From contig CAMDQF010000013.1 in assembly GCA_945905745.1 (NCBI GenBank), positions 1 to 40,520 of the forward strand: 40,520 nucleotides of DNA, given 5' to 3'. This document shows, one piece after another, positions 38,901-40,520 of this stretch. A program made the position numbers and the translations under genes. The stretch's first letter is position 1. Each line of letters starts with the position of its first letter. This DNA is from Litorilinea aerophila. GTDB lineage: Bacteria; Chloroflexota; Anaerolineae; Caldilineales; Caldilineaceae. The notes below the pieces were generated by a model. It ran no database searches. It was not told where the DNA came from and was given only the letters and a program-made list of their open reading frames with translations.

Positions 38901-40520
38901 GAAACTCCAGAGCAGGGGCAGGTCCGCCGGTGTGAAAACGTTGTAACCCCGGCGCACGCTCTCAATCGCCATTGACGCGATGTACTCTTCAAAACCCTCG
39001 CAGCGTTTCGGGTAATAGCCAAAGGAGTTGGTCGGCACAGCGGGCGCGGCGTCCGGGTTGACGCGGGTGGTCGTATCCTCCGGCGATTGGAGTTCGGTCA
39101 GACAGAACTCGCCCTTTTGCACATTGCTGCGCGTCAAAGGCAGGAGCAGATGCTCGTTGGTTTCCGGGTCCAGAAGCGGTGTGCCGTCGGGATGGTAACG
39201 GTAGACGCCGTGCAATAGCATTGCGTTGGTATTCGCATCACCCACCATCCGGGCGAAGACTGTGCGGATGGCGGATTTAGCAATCGTCTTCAACTGGGAT
39301 TTGCAGTCGTCGCGAAAGGCTTCGTTGTCCTCAAAGAAGCGGTCCGGGTCGTTGGGGGCCAGGATGGCCTCGCTGTCCCGCTCCTCAAACTGAAGTAGAG
39401 TCTGCGCATTCTGGCTGGTGAAATCGCAGCCGCTCTTGACCCGCAGCAGAGCGCTCATTTTGTAGACGTTGTACTCTTGCAGCCGCGCCCATTCGTAGCC
39501 CTCCACCCGGGGGATGCCCGACGGCTCACCGGCAAACATCGGGCGAGCCGGGTTGTTGCACACCCACTCCTGGGCACCGTTCACCTCTTCCTGATAAATG
39601 ATCCGATTGAGGGCCAGACATTCCACGATGCGGTCCAGGCTGGGGCCGAGACCGTAGGTGGAGACGGGCAGGCGACCGGCCAGGGGCGTGCCTTCGCCGT
39701 TAAAGCGGATGTAATCGCCGGTGGTCAGCAGCCAGAGCAGGAGCAGGGATTGGCGGCCCAGCCCCAGATCGCCGGCGGTGTCGCCCTCTTTGTTCATAGG
39801 CGGCGAACTGAGCAGCACGCCAGAGTTGAACGGCTCCGACGGCATGACAAAGAGCGAAAAATCGTCCAGACTTTTCATCAGCCGCGCATAGTCAGCCGTG
39901 GGCGGGTTAGCGACAAAATCGTCCAAGACCCCCTGGCCGCGGCGCACGAAATGGGCAGGCAGGAAAATCTCGAAGTCGTGATCACTCACGCCCGGCGTGA
40001 AAGCGGAACAGACTTGCAACTCGTGGCGCACAAAATCATCGCGCCAGAGACAGGCACCGCTGCCCTGCTCAATCATATAAACACTCTGGGGCTGCAATCC
40101 CGCAATGGATTGGGTGAGGGAATAGACCGAACCCGCCAGCAGAATCATCAGCGTCTCCCGCTCGGCGTAGAGTTCGCGCACCTTCTCGGCGTCTTTGTTG
40201 GAGTTGTTCCCGCCATCCGCGCCCGCCGGGTCGCCCGCTTGCTCTTCCTCCGCTGGATTGTATTGGATGTCAATTTTGCTCTCTGGCGGGGCTTTGGGGT
40301 CGGCGTCCTCGTCCACAAAGTTCTCGTACTTGCCCCGTTTGAAGTCCAGAGAGACGTCCTGACAGCTATTGCAGATGCGGACGATCTGCACGCCGTTGTT
40401 GAATTCGTTGAGATAGGCCAGGGGGCGGTTGTCGCCGGGATCGACGACAATCTCCTGGCGGTTGCTGATGCCCACCAGCCGGTAGAGTCCCAGGATGCGG
40501 TCGTCCAGATTGTTCTGATC
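35952..40520 (-). CDS. Large lipase-like alpha/beta hydrolase protein (5' partial, runs off the right edge)
   Basis: The frame is open to base 40520; the GTG at 40475 in the track is internal, so the true start lies outside the window. 1522 residues are visible. The first about 850 are unassigned, many with Cys (RICNSCQDVSLDF; SSGELPDYEGQ). About 885-960 contain a CARDB-like segment (VELVLTVRNNGETPLKNVRVFSD). The C-terminal part is an alpha/beta hydrolase: oxyanion loop VFHGLGG (about 1155), nucleophile elbow VDVVGNSMGG (about 1237), ITIGTPHLGS (about 1270), an acidic residue in GNDRIVP (about 1469) and a His in GPLDHLD (about 1497). This is the lipase/PGAP1-like pattern, so ester hydrolysis of lipid or polymer is likely. 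It ends at an in-frame TAG before the Ig/PKD tail. Confidence 0.85.
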   Translation of the reverse strand, partial: DQNNLDDRILGLYRLVGISNRQEIVVDPGDNRPLAYLNEFNNGVQIVRICNSCQDVSLDFKRGKYENFVDEDADPKAPPESKIDIQYNPAEEEQAGDPAGADGGNNSNKDAEKVRELYAERETLMILLAGSVYSLTQSIAGLQPQSVYMIEQGSGACLWRDDFVRHELQVCSAFTPGVSDHDFEIFLPAHFVRRGQGVLDDFVANPPTADYARLMKSLDDFSLFVMPSEPFNSGVLLSSPPMNKEGDTAGDLGLGRQSLLLLWLLTTGDYIRFNGEGTPLAGRLPVSTYGLGPSLDRIVECLALNRIIYQEEVNGAQEWVCNNPARPMFAGEPSGIPRVEGYEWARLQEYNVYKMSALLRVKSGCDFTSQNAQTLLQFEERDSEAILAPNDPDRFFEDNEAFRDDCKSQLKTIAKSAIRTVFARMVGDANTNAMLLHGVYRYHPDGTPLLDPETNEHLLLPLTRSNVQKGEFCLTELQSPEDTTTRVNPDAAPAVPTNSFGYYPKRCEGFEEYIASMAIESVRRGYNVFTPADLPLLWSFWCVKVWKGCQVGGVSINYIQSDAAANTFIRAALDFIERTQTATLAIYTARSAADTVTLGQIVAEQGLQDYPFIREICNLCQEMGIALTLDATRGDLRNCVLKQADIKVNGKDVEHGLEFFGDSYVLGPNSGLIGKAKKYLGVKNSVFWVLQTRLNNESPNDLYDVPLALYEGPGQEIGAYTDALVYHEIPFLPAGGRSVINQKKVSKNPVVSPPLTPACASISSGELPDYEGQVKAWTQSTIFPLLFAIPKAREEIGVGTDKFHAVAFVADPDHEFVEADRENNQSGFYYYVLDKTQTNPPVPAVTTRPAFVLSSFASDAICLDAPALDFDLTLRQKGSAEAGVKILEVVVDTEVELVLTVRNNGETPLKNVRVFSDRERRIEKALLQPGEVFDTVIAFGANSLGRYAEYAYATARDADNNSVGPVHDRADLLVSPKLKAFQIRLIDASPLNDKTHPISRYEVLHMRDNGEDIPVAGATTDPESRLRIEIAVGLATTFGPNQTTLPAEPISLTLKDATVFEATEGFGYLLHADSAGQVIVTGTQITVNDPTTLGQTTNVYYIPPPVFVRKEFWQQDSFEAPNKPRKERKVRLEVLQSDVGSGVKTITLIRPPAFVFHGLGGFPTTWNEFRPIVPDSGVSLDRAWPVAGYDGRFMLYAAGSNGSVEPIAIEAQKNYEIFKQALTGPPLKNYAVARVDVVGNSMGGLLTREISRQLVEWHSVKPIFRKLITIGTPHLGSPVASKIVEIRNSTRLDANSTWVDVLVPQVAPGIFDDMAEELICAMVLQNLTAVGSQGFTILGIPVSFPELNIYSGAVDDLAEGSVRVIALQNAGVLISSHYIVGENTTSNLGGGEGLTDFTQIGALWAGLAIACNFTPDTTTIDRTNQIRSSPGVVWNLAKLIATGNPKALYHTYRALLGLYANLPEPILPVGNDRIVPAASQRDGLAINHNAITLVAGPLDHLDIKSYPPGTRDAILARCQLYL

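Overview
The window looks like a chromosomal segment of a GC-rich, non-Proteobacterial bacterium, most likely a member of the Chloroflexota (Anaerolineae/Caldilineae-like). This is an inference. It rests on very large secreted proteins built from carboxypeptidase-regulatory, Ig-like and FG-GAP modules, on C-termini ending in -FLPxxxR, on Thr/Pro-rich stalks, on NnrS-like and DUF4129 membrane proteins, and on intergenic spaces full of short palindromic repeats. TGA, TAA and TAG are all used as ordinary stops. I saw no tRNA, rRNA, CRISPR array or transposase.

Left part (1-6.9 kb). After the 3' end of an unidentified plus-strand gene lies a compact minus-strand cluster, read right to left. It holds an enolase-superfamily protein, a Crp/Fnr-type regulator (GTGA overlap), a 2x[4Fe-4S] ferredoxin, a small cupin, an NnrS-like membrane protein and two short paralogous heme-copper-oxidase-like membrane proteins. 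The content suggests a redox or nitrogen-oxide responsive module. Divergent from it, on the plus strand, are a SAM methyltransferase and a uronate-dehydrogenase-like SDR protein.

Middle part (6.7-15.7 kb). This is mostly minus strand: a 73-aa protein, a Yip1-type membrane protein, a DUF4129 membrane protein, an FHS/FucP-like MFS transporter, a two-domain multicopper oxidase with a Tat-type leader and a clear intrinsic terminator, an MFS_3-type exporter, a YrdB/DUF2568 membrane protein and a monomeric-sarcosine-oxidase-like flavoenzyme. A J-domain protein with its own candidate promoter lies on the plus strand.

Right part (15.9-40.5 kb). Three giant cell-surface or secreted genes run on the minus strand. 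(i) A lipase-like alpha/beta hydrolase, open at the right window edge, is separated by a single in-frame TAG from a 362-codon Ig/PKD tail. (ii) A 4219-aa protein carries a signal peptide, about 13 tandem carboxypeptidase-regulatory domains, SbsA-like Ig domains, a three-domain (A-B-C) Ig super-repeat, a beta-helix/autotransporter-like region and two FLP-type C-terminal motifs. (iii) A 2038-aa protein carries 14 FG-GAP repeats (two possible 7-bladed propellers), DUF11/PKD modules, a Thr/Pro stalk with 99-bp tandem repeats and a C-terminal FLPAVVR. I read this as an adhesion or surface-processing locus. The two complete C-termini share a motif that may be a sorting or anchoring signal. Most long plus-strand ORFs here are antisense shadows of the GC-rich genes.

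The most noteworthy points are the in-frame amber codon, the shared FLPxxxR tail, the A-B-C super-repeat, palindromic repeats lodged in frame inside the giant gene (another supplies its stop codon), and a CsoR-like operator candidate upstream of the multicopper oxidase.
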